Positions 31,796 to 40,511 of a stretch of DNA of 64,000 nucleotides are shown here, in pieces. Below the pieces are notes generated by a model. The model had not been told where the DNA came from. It searched no databases and saw nothing but the letters and a program-made list of their open reading frames with translations. The DNA is from Streptomyces abikoensis (GTDB lineage Bacteria > Actinomycetota > Actinomycetes > Streptomycetales > Streptomycetaceae): assembly GCF_014648775.1 (NCBI RefSeq), contig NZ_BMRT01000005.1:357447-421446 (forward strand), read 5' to 3'. Each line of letters opens with the position of its first letter. The stretch's first letter is position 1. The position numbers and the translations under genes are program-made.

Positions 31796-32137
31796 ATGCT
31801 GGTGGAAGGCTTCGGCGAGGTCCTGTCCTGGGTGTCGATCGGGCTGCTGGTCTTCACGGTCGTCGCCTTCGTCGACGCGGCCGTCCGCCGGGAGGACGCC
31901 TACCGCGCGGCGGACAAGCAGTCCAAGGGCTTCTGGCTGATCATCCTCGGTATCGCGATCGCCGTGAACCTCTTCTTCGGCATCCTGAACTTCCTGCCGA
32001 TCCTCGGCCTGATCGCCACGATCGTCTACATGGTCGACGTGCGCCCCGCCCTGCGGCAGGTCTCCGGCCGGGGCGGCCCGCGCCGCCGGGGCTCCAGCTC
32101 GGACGGCCCGTACGGCCCGTACAACGGCGGCCGCTGA
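31796..32137 (+). CDS. DUF2516 membrane protein
   Basis: Protein of 113 aa with three hydrophobic segments (about residues 10-28, 45-62, 66-85) and an Arg/Gly/Tyr-rich tail. It belongs to DUF2516, and the order XRE, HBHA-like, DUF2516 matches Rv0474-Rv0475-Rv0476. ATG at 31796 was preferred to GTG at 31787 because the ribosome site GAGAGG (31782-31787) suits it. Function unknown. Confidence 0.85.
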   Translation: MLVEGFGEVLSWVSIGLLVFTVVAFVDAAVRREDAYRAADKQSKGFWLIILGIAIAVNLFFGILNFLPILGLIATIVYMVDVRPALRQVSGRGGPRRRGSSSDGPYGPYNGGR

Positions 32138-32179
32138 CCCCGGAGGCGCCCGGAAGTACTCGGGAAAGCCCGGCCGCGC

Positions 32180-33409
32180 CTATCCCCTGGCGAGCAGCAT
32201 CACCGCGAGGTCGTCCGTCAGGTCACCGCCGTTGAGCGCCCGTACCTCCGCCACGAGAGCCTCCAGCAGGTCCTCCCCGGTCAGCCCCTCCTTCAGCCGG
32301 CGGGCGACCAGTTCGATCATCCCCTCCTGGCCCAGCCGCCGGGTGCCCGCGCCCACCCGGCCCTCGACCAGGCCGTCCGTGTACATCATCAGGCTCCACT
32401 CCGCCCCCAGCCGGATCTCGCGGTACGGCCAGCGCGCGGCGGACAGCAGCCCCAGCGCCGGGCCGCCGCCCTCCTGCGGCAGCAGGGCCGGGGCGTGCCC
32501 GGGGCGTACGAGCAGGGGTGCCGGGTGCCCGGCGAGGCAGAGCGCGGCCGAGCGCCCGCCCGGGGCGATGTCCACCATGCACAGGGTCGCGAAGACCTCC
32601 TCGTCCGCCCGCTCGTACTCGAGCACCCGCTGGAGGGTGACCAGCAGCTCGTCGCCGCACAGCCCGGCGAGCGTCAGCGCCCGCCACGCCATGCGCAGCT
32701 CGACGCCGAGCGCCGCCTCGTCGGGGCCGTGCCCGCAGACGTCGCCGATCACCGCGTGGACCGTGCCGTCGGCGGTGCGGACCGTGTCGTAGAAGTCCCC
32801 GCCGAGCAGGGCGCGGCTGCGGCCGGGCCGGTAGCGGGCGGCGAAGCGCAGCTCGGAGCCGGCCAGCAGCGGATGGGGCAGCAGGCCTCGCTCCAGCCGG
32901 GCGTTCTCCTGCGCCCGCAGCCGGGTCTCGGTGAGCTGCCGCCGGTCGAAGTCGGCGCGCTTGCGCTCGACGGCGTAGCGGATGGCCCGGGTGAGCACCC
33001 GGCCGTCCAGCTCGTCGCGGAAGAGGTAGTCCTGCGCGCCGACCCGGACCGCCTCCGCCGCCCGCGCGGCGTCGGTCTCGGCGGTCAGCGCCAGGACGGC
33101 CCGATGGGGTGCCAGGCGCAGCACCTGGCGCAGGGTGTCGAGCTCGTGGCCGCCCCCGGGGGCGTAGGCCCGGGAGGGGAGGGCGAGGTCGAGGAGGATG
33201 CACTGCACGTCGTCGGTGAGCAGCCGCTCCGCCTCGGTGAGGTTGCGGGCGGTCCGGATGCGCACGGGCCCCTCGGCCGTGCCGGTCATCTCCGCCATGC
33301 GGGGGCCGGACAGCGCCCCGCCGGGGGCGTCCTCGATCACCAGCAGCGTCAGCCCGCCGTCGGGCGGCACGGCGGGCGGCTCCGCCGGCCAGGGCGCGGA
33401 TACGGGCAT
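32180..33409 (-). CDS. Receiver-like domain fused to SpoIIE/PP2C-type phosphatase
   Basis: Protein of 409 aa. The N-terminal ~140 residues resemble a response-regulator receiver (LLVIEDAPGG, ILLDLALPS with the phospho-acceptor Asp, VGAQDYLFR). A linker helix leads to a PP2C/SpoIIE domain with metal-binding acidic motifs GGDFYD, GDVCGHG, YTDGLVEGR and DDLAVMLL. Such RsbU-type proteins dephosphorylate anti-anti-sigma factors and so switch alternative sigma factors. No sigma or anti-sigma gene is adjacent. ATG at 33409 follows GGAAGGACC; upstream in-frame codons would add 44 residues without family likeness. Confidence 0.88.
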   Translation of the reverse strand: MPVSAPWPAEPPAVPPDGGLTLLVIEDAPGGALSGPRMAEMTGTAEGPVRIRTARNLTEAERLLTDDVQCILLDLALPSRAYAPGGGHELDTLRQVLRLAPHRAVLALTAETDAARAAEAVRVGAQDYLFRDELDGRVLTRAIRYAVERKRADFDRRQLTETRLRAQENARLERGLLPHPLLAGSELRFAARYRPGRSRALLGGDFYDTVRTADGTVHAVIGDVCGHGPDEAALGVELRMAWRALTLAGLCGDELLVTLQRVLEYERADEEVFATLCMVDIAPGGRSAALCLAGHPAPLLVRPGHAPALLPQEGGGPALGLLSAARWPYREIRLGAEWSLMMYTDGLVEGRVGAGTRRLGQEGMIELVARRLKEGLTGEDLLEALVAEVRALNGGDLTDDLAVMLLARG

Positions 33410-33699
33410 CGCTTCGGTCCTTCCTCCCCCGGCCACCACGAGGGGGTGCCCCCGCCCGGGGGCGCGGCACCTCGCCGACAGACGAGTACAGAACGTGACC
33501 CTAGCGCCAGAGCCCGCCCGAGCGGAATGGTACGCAGCCACCCGCCTCCGTCATATGCCTTACGGGTGACGGGAGTTGACGCCCGCGCGAGGACAAGCGG
33601 ACCGTCCTACGAGCTGATGGTCGAGCCACCGCCGGGCGCCCGGACGGGCCCGTCGACACCCCGGCGTACGGCCCGGCTCCCTTCACCACCCCGCCGTCG

Positions 33700-34857
33700 C
33701 TACCCCGGCCGTACGACCCCCAGCACCGGCATCGAGCCCGCGCCCGTGATGGTCACCTGCCGGCCCGGCCGCGGCGCGTGGACGATCCGGCCGTCGCCGA
33801 TGTACATGCCCACGTGGCTGGCGTCCGCGTAGTAGATGACCAGGTCGCCGGGGCGCATGTCCTTGACGTCGACCTTGGGCAGCTGCCGCCACTGCTCCTG
33901 AGAGGTGCGGGGGATGGCCCGGCCCGCCGCCGCCCAGGCCTTGAGGGTGAGGCCGGAGCAGTCGTAGGTGTCCGGTCCCTCCGCGCCCCAGACGTAGTCC
34001 TTGCCGATCTGTGCGGTCGCGAAGTCGATCGCGCGGGCGGCGTCGCCGGACGCCGCGACGGAGCCCCGGCCGGTGAGCCACTTGGCGGCGTCCGAGGCGA
34101 GCCAGCGGTCCTGGGCCTGCCGGGCCCGCTCCTCCTCCAGCAGCCGAAGTCTCTCCTTCTCCTGGTCCGCGAGTCGTGATTCCAGCTGCTTGGCGGTATC
34201 GAGCCGCTCCTGGATCTCCTTCTTCGCGGCTTCGCGCTTCTTCTTCTCCGCGTCCAGCGTCTTCCGGCGCTCGTCCGCGGCCTGGGTGTAGCGCTCCAGG
34301 TCCGCCTTCGCGGCCGTGACCTCCGTCAGCATCCGGCGGGTGGCCTGCTCGCCCTTGCGGGCGAGGGAGACGTTGCCGAGGAAGGAGTCGGGGGAACCGC
34401 TGAGGAAGAGCTGCGTCCGGTTGAAGCCACCGCTGCGGTACTGGGCGCGGGCCAGGGCGCCCGCCTGGGCCCGCAGCGTGTCCATGCGCTTCCGGGCCGC
34501 CTCCAGCCGCTGGGTGAGCTCCGCGACCGACTTCTCCTGGAGGCGCAGCTGCTCACCGGCGGCGTTGTAGGCGTCGGTGGCGGTCTCGGCCTTGCGGTAG
34601 AGCTCCTCGACCTCCTTGTGGATGGCCTCCAGGCGCCGGGTGGCGTCGTCCGCCGCGGCACCCCCACCGGTGGCCGAGGACGTCGGGCCCGGGGTCGGCC
34701 CGGGCGCCGCGTACGTCACGCCGGGCGCGCCCAGCACCGCCAGCCCGGCCGCGCACACGAGCGCCGTCGCCACCGCCAAGCGCCGCCCACCGCTCGTACG
34801 GTCATCGTTTCGCCTGTCCGGACGCCCCACCGGCCACCTCCGCACCTTCACCCCCAT
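33700..34857 (-). CDS. Secreted NlpC/P60 peptidoglycan endopeptidase with coiled-coil
   Basis: Cell-wall hydrolase of 385 aa. A signal peptide (hydrophobic LAVATALVCAAGLAVLGAPGVTYA) is followed by a long coiled-coil (about 70-240, rich in Glu/Lys/Arg) and a C-terminal NlpC/P60 domain (about 265-385) with catalytic Cys in YDCSGLT, His in ASHVGMYIG and a further HAPRPG. The layout is that of RipA-like and Streptomyces NlpC/P60 proteins that cleave D-Glu-Dap bonds. The start is uncertain: ATG at 34866 or 34857 are both in frame; 34857 is given. Divergent from pstS. Confidence 0.88.
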   Translation of the reverse strand: MGVKVRRWPVGRPDRRNDDRTSGGRRLAVATALVCAAGLAVLGAPGVTYAAPGPTPGPTSSATGGGAAADDATRRLEAIHKEVEELYRKAETATDAYNAAGEQLRLQEKSVAELTQRLEAARKRMDTLRAQAGALARAQYRSGGFNRTQLFLSGSPDSFLGNVSLARKGEQATRRMLTEVTAAKADLERYTQAADERRKTLDAEKKKREAAKKEIQERLDTAKQLESRLADQEKERLRLLEEERARQAQDRWLASDAAKWLTGRGSVAASGDAARAIDFATAQIGKDYVWGAEGPDTYDCSGLTLKAWAAAGRAIPRTSQEQWRQLPKVDVKDMRPGDLVIYYADASHVGMYIGDGRIVHAPRPGRQVTITGAGSMPVLGVVRPG

Positions 34858-34978
34858 GCCTGACATACCGTCACGCGAGGTTCGGATGCTGCCATGCCTG
34901 GCGTCAAATCGACAGAGATCTGCGTCACACTGCACAAGGAACCGGACCCTCGTGCGGGCAACCGCCCTGACGGGTGAG

Positions 34979-35033
34979 GTTCACCCTCCGTTCACTCTCA
35001 CCCATCGACCGCTTCACCTGATCTGCCTAATTT
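34979..35033 (+). promoter_or_regulatory. PHO box and promoter of pstS
   Basis: Four contiguous 11-base direct-repeat units: GTTCACCCTCC (34979), GTTCACTCTCA (34990), CCCATCGACCG (35001, weak) and CTTCACCTGAT (35012). These match the PhoP-binding repeat GTTCACC of Streptomyces. A -10 hexamer TAATTT follows at 35028-35033. Phosphate starvation should activate this promoter. Confidence 0.85.
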
Positions 35034-35121
35034 CGCCGAGTAGAGGGTGCGGGCAGGACCGCTCGTACCGACACCTCTCGCACGCCGCCCCAGCGGCGGC
35101 TCCCGGAAGGAACTCCCGAAA

Positions 35122-36255
35122 GTGAAGCTTCAGCGCAAGAACCGGCTTCGCACCGTCGCTCTCGGCGCCATCGCCGTCTCGAGCGCCCTGGTGCTCACGG
35201 CGTGCGGCTCGGACGACAACAGCGGCGGCGGCTCCACGGGCGGCGGCGACTCCACCAAGGCGGCGGGCAACATCAAGTGCGAGGGCAAGGGCCAGCTGCT
35301 GGCCTCCGGCTCCTCCGCGCAGAAGAACGCCATGGACCTGTGGGTCAAGAACTACTCGGCGGCCTGCAAGGACACCCAGATCAACTACAAGGCCACGGGT
35401 TCCGGCGCCGGCGTCCAGGAGTTCCTCCAGGGCAAGACGGCCTTCGCGGGCTCCGACTCGGCGCTGAAGCCGGAGGAGGTCACCAAGTCCAAGGAGGTCG
35501 TCAAGGGCGGCCAGGGCATCAACCTCCCCATGGTCGGCGGCCCCATCGCCATCGGCTACAACGTCCCGGGCGTGGACAGCCTGGTCCTCGACGCCGACAC
35601 CCTCGCCAAGATCTTCGACGGCAAGATCGAGAAGTGGAACGACGAGGCGATCGCCAAGCTCAACAAGGACGCCAAGCTCCCCGACCTGAAGATCCAGGCG
35701 TTCCACCGCTCCGACGAGTCCGGCACCACGGACAACTTCACCAAGTACCTCAAGGCCGCCGCGCCCTCCTCCTGGTCGTACGAGCCCGCCAAGGCGTGGA
35801 AGGCCAAGGGCGGCCAGTCGGCCGACGGCTCCGCGGGTGTCTCCTCGCAGGTCAAGCAGACCTCCGGCGCCATCTCCTACTTCGAGCTGTCCTACGCCAC
35901 CGCCAACAGCATCAAGACGGTGAAGCTCAACACCGGCGCCGCCGCCCCGGTCGAGGCCACCTCGGACAACGCCTCCAAGGCGATCGCCGAGGCCAAGATC
36001 GTCGGCTCCGGCTCGGACCTGGCCCTGAAGCTCAACTACGCCACCAAGGCCGAGGGCGCCTACCCGATCACCCTGGTCACGTACGAGATCGTCGGTGACA
36101 AGGGCAACAAGGCCGAGACCCTCCCGGCCACCAAGTCCTTCCTGACCTACATCGCGAGCGAGGACGGCCAGTCGGTCCTCAAGGGCCTCGGCTACGCCCC
36201 GCTGCCCACCGAGATCGCCAAGAAGGTCCGCGAGGCCGTCGCCTCCCTCTCCTGA
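35122..36255 (+). CDS. pstS: Phosphate-binding lipoprotein PstS
   Basis: High-affinity phosphate-binding protein of 377 aa, anchored outside the membrane by a lipobox (VLTACGS, Cys at about residue 25). After a Gly/Ser linker comes the PstS fold: LLASGSSAQKNAMDLWVKNY, YKATGSGAGVQEFLQGKTAFAGSDSAL, and FHRSDESGTTDNFTKYLK, whose Ser, Arg, Asp and Thr side chains bind phosphate. GTG at 35122 follows GGAAGGA. First gene of pstSCAB under the PHO box. Confidence 0.96.
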   Translation: MKLQRKNRLRTVALGAIAVSSALVLTACGSDDNSGGGSTGGGDSTKAAGNIKCEGKGQLLASGSSAQKNAMDLWVKNYSAACKDTQINYKATGSGAGVQEFLQGKTAFAGSDSALKPEEVTKSKEVVKGGQGINLPMVGGPIAIGYNVPGVDSLVLDADTLAKIFDGKIEKWNDEAIAKLNKDAKLPDLKIQAFHRSDESGTTDNFTKYLKAAAPSSWSYEPAKAWKAKGGQSADGSAGVSSQVKQTSGAISYFELSYATANSIKTVKLNTGAAAPVEATSDNASKAIAEAKIVGSGSDLALKLNYATKAEGAYPITLVTYEIVGDKGNKAETLPATKSFLTYIASEDGQSVLKGLGYAPLPTEIAKKVREAVASLS

Positions 36256-36263
36256 CCTGACCT

Positions 36264-36310
36264 GGTTTGTGGGCAGGCGTTCCGCAGGGCGGAACGGGTG
36301 GGCACAAACC
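36264..36310 (+). terminator. Hairpin between pstS and pstC (attenuator or mRNA stabiliser)
   Basis: GGTTTGTG (36264-36271) pairs with CACAAACC (36303-36310) and CGTTCCGC with GCGGAACG inside it, giving a long interrupted stem. Placed between the binding-protein gene and the permease genes, it probably lets pstS be made in excess. Confidence 0.65.
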
Positions 36311-36456
36311 GCCCACCGGGGCGCACCCGCCCCCGAGCCCCGCCCGCCCCATCCGGTGCACCGCCGCACCAGGGCGCGCTGGCGCCGACCCGGCCCGACC
36401 GGGCCGAGCAACCCGGGAAGGCCCGGCGCCAGCCGCCCCGCAGACCGGAGAAACCC

Positions 36457-37419
36457 ATGGAAATAACCTCAGCCACACCCCCCGGCCCACCGCCCCCGCG
36501 GAAAACCTCCCGCGCCGGTGACCGGATCTTCCTCGGCCTCTCCCGGGGATCCGGGATCCTGCTCCTGGTGATCATGGCCGCCATCGCGGTCTTCCTCACC
36601 GTGCGGGCGACCAGCGCCCTCTCCAAGAACGAGGGCGACTTCTTCACCACCTTCGAGTGGGCCGCCAACTCCACGCCGCCGAAGTTCGGCATCGCGGTCC
36701 TGGCGTTCGGCACGGTCGTCAGCTCGCTCATCGCGATGCTCATCGCCGTGCCCGTGGCCATCGGCATCGCGCTGTTCATCTCGCACTACGCGCCGCGCAA
36801 GCTCGCCGCGCCGCTGAGCTACGTCATCGACCTGCTCGCGGCCGTCCCCTCGATCGTCTACGGCCTGTGGGGCGCCCTCTTCCTGGTGCCGCACCTCGGC
36901 GGGCTCTACACCTGGCTGAACGACTACTTCGGCTGGACCGGGATCTTCGCCTACCAGGGCGGCGCCGCCCGCTCGCTCTTCACCATCGGCATCCTGCTGG
37001 CGATCATGATCCTGCCGATCGTCACCAGCGTCAGCCGCGAGGTCTTCCTCCAGGCCCCGAAGATGCACGAGGAGGCCGCGCTCGCACTCGGCGCGACCCG
37101 CTGGGAAGTCATCCGGATGTCCGTCCTCCCCTTCGGCCGCTCCGGTGTCATCAGCGCCTCGATGCTGGGCCTGGGCCGCGCCCTCGGCGAGACGATGGCC
37201 GTCGCCACCGTCCTCTCCCCCAGCTTCACCATCGGCAAGAGCCTGCTCGACCCGGGCGGCGGAACGTTCGCCCAGAACATCGCGAGCAGCTTCAAGGAGT
37301 CCGGTGAGATCGGCAAGGACGCCCTGATCGCCTCCGGTCTCGTCCTCTTCGTCCTGACCCTGCTGGTCAACGGCGCAGCCCGGCTGATCATCGCCCGCCG
37401 CAAGGAGTACACGGCATGA
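36457..37419 (+). CDS. pstC: Phosphate ABC permease PstC
   Basis: Membrane permease of 320 aa with about six hydrophobic segments and the binding-protein-dependent EAA loop (EVFLQAPKMHEEAALALGATRWEVIRMSVLPFGRSGVIS). N-terminus is Pro-rich. With PstA it forms the phosphate channel energised by PstB. The ATG follows CCGGAG, 201 bases after pstS. The stop overlaps pstA by four bases (ATGA). Confidence 0.94.
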   Translation: MEITSATPPGPPPPRKTSRAGDRIFLGLSRGSGILLLVIMAAIAVFLTVRATSALSKNEGDFFTTFEWAANSTPPKFGIAVLAFGTVVSSLIAMLIAVPVAIGIALFISHYAPRKLAAPLSYVIDLLAAVPSIVYGLWGALFLVPHLGGLYTWLNDYFGWTGIFAYQGGAARSLFTIGILLAIMILPIVTSVSREVFLQAPKMHEEAALALGATRWEVIRMSVLPFGRSGVISASMLGLGRALGETMAVATVLSPSFTIGKSLLDPGGGTFAQNIASSFKESGEIGKDALIASGLVLFVLTLLVNGAARLIIARRKEYTA

Positions 37420-38498
37420 GCGACGTGACCATGGACAGCACGGTCGTCGCCGACAGCACGCCCCTCCCCTCGTACACGCTGCGCCAGCCCCGCCTGCCGC
37501 GCTGGGCACCCGCCGCCCTCGCGGCCGCCGCGGTCGCCATCGGCGTCGGCATCGGCCTGGGCGCGGGCCTCGGCAGCCGCATCCAGTGGGGCCTGATCGC
37601 GGCGGTGGTCTTCGTCGCCGGGATGTTCGCCCTGGCGGCCCGCGTCGAGGGCCTCCGGCAGGCCAAGGACCGTCTCGCCACCAGCATGGTGTGGGTCTGC
37701 TTCCTGCTCGCGGTCGTCCCGCTGGTCTCGCTGATCTGGGAGACGGTCTCGCGCGGCGCGAAGGTCCTCGACGGGAACTTCCTCTCCCACTCCATGGCCG
37801 GCGTCCTGACCATCCAGCCCGGCGGCGGCGTCTACCACGCCGTCATCGGCACCCTGGAGCAGGTCGGCATCGCCACCGCCATCGCGGCCCCCATCGGCCT
37901 GCTGACGGCGATCTACCTGGTCGAGTACGGCCGCGGCAAGCTCGCGAAGGCCGTCACGTTCTTCGTGGACGTCATGACGGGCATCCCGTCGATCGTCGCG
38001 GGCCTGTTCGTCCTCAGCTTCTGGATCCTGATGATGGACAACGGCTACTCCGGCTTCGCCGGGTCGATGGCCCTGGCCATCCTGATGATGCCGGTCGTCG
38101 TCCGCTCCACGGAGGAGATGCTCAAGCTCGTCCCCAACGAGCTGCGCGAGGCCTCCTACGCCCTGGGCGTGCCCAAGTGGCGCACGATCCTCAAGGTGGT
38201 CCTGCCCACCGCGATCGGCGGCATCGCCACCGGTGTGATGCTCTCGGTCGCCCGGATCGCCGGTGAGTCCGCCCCGATCGTCCTCCTGGTCTTCGGCTCC
38301 CAGGTGATCAACAACAACCCCTTCGAAGGCGCCCAGTCCTCGCTGCCGTACTACATCTACGAGCAGTGGGCGGCCGGCAACGAGGCCAGCTACGACCGCG
38401 CCTGGGCCGCGGCCCTGGTCCTCATCGCCTTCGTCATGATCCTCAACCTGGTGGCCCGCGGCATCGCCCGCTGGAAGGCCCCCAAGGCCGGCCGCTGA
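37416..38498 (+). CDS. pstA: Phosphate ABC permease PstA
   Basis: Second membrane permease, 360 aa. It has extra hydrophobic segments at the N-terminus (about 30-75 and 90-110) and the EAA loop STEEMLKLVPNELREASYALGVPKWRTILKVVLPTAIGGIATG. It pairs with PstC. Start ATG overlaps the pstC stop, so they are translationally coupled. Longer than the enterobacterial protein because of the N-terminal extension, as usual in Streptomyces. Confidence 0.94.
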   Translation: MSDVTMDSTVVADSTPLPSYTLRQPRLPRWAPAALAAAAVAIGVGIGLGAGLGSRIQWGLIAAVVFVAGMFALAARVEGLRQAKDRLATSMVWVCFLLAVVPLVSLIWETVSRGAKVLDGNFLSHSMAGVLTIQPGGGVYHAVIGTLEQVGIATAIAAPIGLLTAIYLVEYGRGKLAKAVTFFVDVMTGIPSIVAGLFVLSFWILMMDNGYSGFAGSMALAILMMPVVVRSTEEMLKLVPNELREASYALGVPKWRTILKVVLPTAIGGIATGVMLSVARIAGESAPIVLLVFGSQVINNNPFEGAQSSLPYYIYEQWAAGNEASYDRAWAAALVLIAFVMILNLVARGIARWKAPKAGR

Positions 38499-38533
38499 CG
38501 CGGACGCGTTTTTACGAAAGAAGTAGTGATCCC

Positions 38534-39313
38534 ATGGCCAAGCGAATCGACGTCAGCGGCCTGAACGCCTACTACGGCACCCACAAGGCCATCGAGGACA
38601 TCTCGATGACCGTGGAGCCCCGCTCCGTGACGGCCTTCATCGGCCCCTCCGGCTGCGGCAAGTCCACCTTCCTGCGCACCCTCAACCGGATGCACGAGGT
38701 CACCCCCGGCGGCCGGGTCGAGGGCAAGGTGATGCTGGACGACGAGAACCTGTACGGCTCCGGGGTCGACCCGGTGGCCGTGCGCCGCACGGTCGGCATG
38801 GTCTTCCAGCGCCCGAACCCCTTCCCGACCATGTCCATCTACGAGAACGTGGTCGCCGGCGTCCGCCTCAACGGCGGCCGGTACCGCAAGTCCGAGCTGG
38901 ACGGGATCGTCGAGAAGTCCCTCAAGGGCGCCAACCTCTGGAACGAGGTCAAGGACCGCCTCAACAAGCCGGGCGCCGGCCTCTCCGGCGGTCAGCAGCA
39001 GCGCCTGTGCATCGCCCGGGCCATCGCGGTCGAGCCGCAGGTCCTGCTGATGGACGAGCCCTGCTCGGCGCTCGACCCGATCTCCACGCTCGCCATCGAG
39101 GACCTCATCGGCGAGCTGAAGGAACGGTTCACGATCGTCATCGTGACCCACAACATGCAGCAGGCGGCCCGGGTCTCCGACCGCACCGCCTTCTTCAACC
39201 TGGCGGGCGTCGGCCAGCCGGGCAAGCTGATCGAGATCGACGACACGGAGCGCATCTTCTCCAACCCGTCGGTCCAGGCCACGGAGGACTACATCTCGGG
39301 CCGCTTCGGGTAA
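38534..39313 (+). CDS. pstB: Phosphate ABC ATPase PstB
   Basis: ATPase of 259 aa: Walker A GPSGCGKST near residue 38, Q-loop VFQRPNPFPTMSIYENV, signature LSGGQQQR, Walker B VLLMDEPCSALDP and switch His in VTHNMQQAARVSDRTAFF. The PstB-specific Cys-Ser in EPCSALDP and the QRPNPFP segment give a firm identification. It drives import through PstC/PstA. Last gene of the operon; no phoU follows. Ends before a repeat element and a strong terminator. Confidence 0.97.
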   Translation: MAKRIDVSGLNAYYGTHKAIEDISMTVEPRSVTAFIGPSGCGKSTFLRTLNRMHEVTPGGRVEGKVMLDDENLYGSGVDPVAVRRTVGMVFQRPNPFPTMSIYENVVAGVRLNGGRYRKSELDGIVEKSLKGANLWNEVKDRLNKPGAGLSGGQQQRLCIARAIAVEPQVLLMDEPCSALDPISTLAIEDLIGELKERFTIVIVTHNMQQAARVSDRTAFFNLAGVGQPGKLIEIDDTERIFSNPSVQATEDYISGRFG

Positions 39314-39318
39314 GGGAG

Positions 39319-39410
39319 CGCCCCGAAGGGGCGCGGGGCTGTGTTCTCCGGGGGACACCCCCGGACCCCCGGGCGCGACCAGCCACAGACGACCCGCACC
39401 CGCATACAAG
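39319..39410. repeat. Dispersed intergenic element, copy B
   Basis: Begins CCCCGAAGGGGCGCGGGG and continues with a GC-rich hairpin (CCGGGGGACACCCCCGG) and GCGCGACCAGCCACAGACGACCCGCACCCG, matching the other copies at 13843, 43534 and 52004. It lies between pstB and the shared terminator. Confidence 0.65.
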
Positions 39411-39449
39411 CCGCCTCGCGGTGCTGCATGGCGGTGCCACCGCAAGGCA

Positions 39450-39488
39450 AAGGGCCCGCCCCCTGTTCGTACCAGGGGGCGGGCCCTT
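39450..39488. terminator. Bidirectional terminator between pstB and pit
   Basis: AAGGGCCCGCCCCCTG (39450-39465) and its exact complement (39473-39488) form a perfect 16-base stem with the seven-base loop TTCGTAC. It lies between two convergent genes. Confidence 0.92.
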
Positions 39489-39506
39489 ACTCGTCCGGCG
39501 AAAGGG

Positions 39507-40505
39507 TCACCCGAACGCGAGATTGACCACCCAGTAAGCCAGCGCAGCGACAAGCGCCGCGGCCGGCATCGTGATGAACCACCCAAGAATGATGTTCTTG
39601 GCGACACCCCACCGCACCGCGTTGACCCGCTTCGTCGCACCCACACCCATGATGGCCGAGGTGATGACGTGCGTCGTCGAGATCGGCGCGTGGAACATGA
39701 ACGCGGTCGTGAACATCACGGACGCGCCGGTCGTCTCCGCCGCGAAACCCTGCGGCGGGTCCAGCTCGATGATCTTCCGGCCCAGCGTCCGCATGATGCG
39801 CCAGCCACCCGCGTACGTACCCAGCGAGAGCATGATCGCGCAGGCGAGCTTGACCCACACCGGGATCGCGTCGCCCTTGCTCTGCACATCACCGATGACC
39901 AGGGCCATCATCACGATGCCCATGGTCTTCTGGGCGTCCTGCAGACCGTGGCCGAGCGCCATGCCGGCGGCCGAGACGGTCTGCGCGATGCGGAAGCCGC
40001 GCTTGGCCTTGTGCGGGTTGGCCCGCCGGAACATCCACATGATCGCGACCATCACCAGATAGCCGAGGATCAGGCCGACGAACGGCGAGAGGAACATCGG
40101 GACGACGATCTTATCGATGACGCCCGTCCAGATGACGGTCGTGCCGCCCGCGAGCGCCGCGCCCACCATGCCGCCGAAGAGGGCGTGCGAGGAGGACGAG
40201 GGCAGACCGAAGTACCAGGTGATCAGGTTCCAGGCGATCGCGCCGATGAGGGCCGCGAAGAGGATGCCCATCCCCTTGTCGCCCGTCGGCGTCTCGATCA
40301 GGCCCTCGCTGACCGTCTTGGCCACGCCGCTGCCCAGGAAGGCACCGGCGAGGTTCATCACGGCCGCCATCGCGAGGGCCGCGCGCGGGGTCAGCGCCCG
40401 CGTGGAGACCGAGGTGGCGATGGCGTTCGCGGAGTCGTGGAAGCCGTTCGTATAGGTGAATCCGAGCGCGACCGCGATGGTCACGACAAGTGCAAACGTA
40501 TCCAC
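39507..40505 (-). CDS. pit: Low-affinity phosphate transporter, PiT family
   Basis: Membrane protein of 332 aa with about ten hydrophobic segments and the two PiT signature repeats: N-terminal GFTYTNGFHDSANAIATSVSTRAL and C-terminal ... GADVQ-like region TTGASVMFTTAFMFHAPISTTHVITSAIMGVGATKR. It carries phosphate (probably as metal-phosphate) with protons. GTG start. It is six bases downstream of the DUF47 gene, its usual partner. No PHO-type repeats were seen upstream of the pair. Confidence 0.94.
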   Translation of the reverse strand: MDTFALVVTIAVALGFTYTNGFHDSANAIATSVSTRALTPRAALAMAAVMNLAGAFLGSGVAKTVSEGLIETPTGDKGMGILFAALIGAIAWNLITWYFGLPSSSSHALFGGMVGAALAGGTTVIWTGVIDKIVVPMFLSPFVGLILGYLVMVAIMWMFRRANPHKAKRGFRIAQTVSAAGMALGHGLQDAQKTMGIVMMALVIGDVQSKGDAIPVWVKLACAIMLSLGTYAGGWRIMRTLGRKIIELDPPQGFAAETTGASVMFTTAFMFHAPISTTHVITSAIMGVGATKRVNAVRWGVAKNIILGWFITMPAAALVAALAYWVVNLAFG

Positions 40506-40511
40506 CGGAGG

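Noticed and set aside
34858..34978. c-di-AMP (ydaO-type) riboswitch before the NlpC/P60 gene
   Set aside because: Such elements often precede Streptomyces cell-wall hydrolase genes, but the conserved core was not found on the minus strand here.
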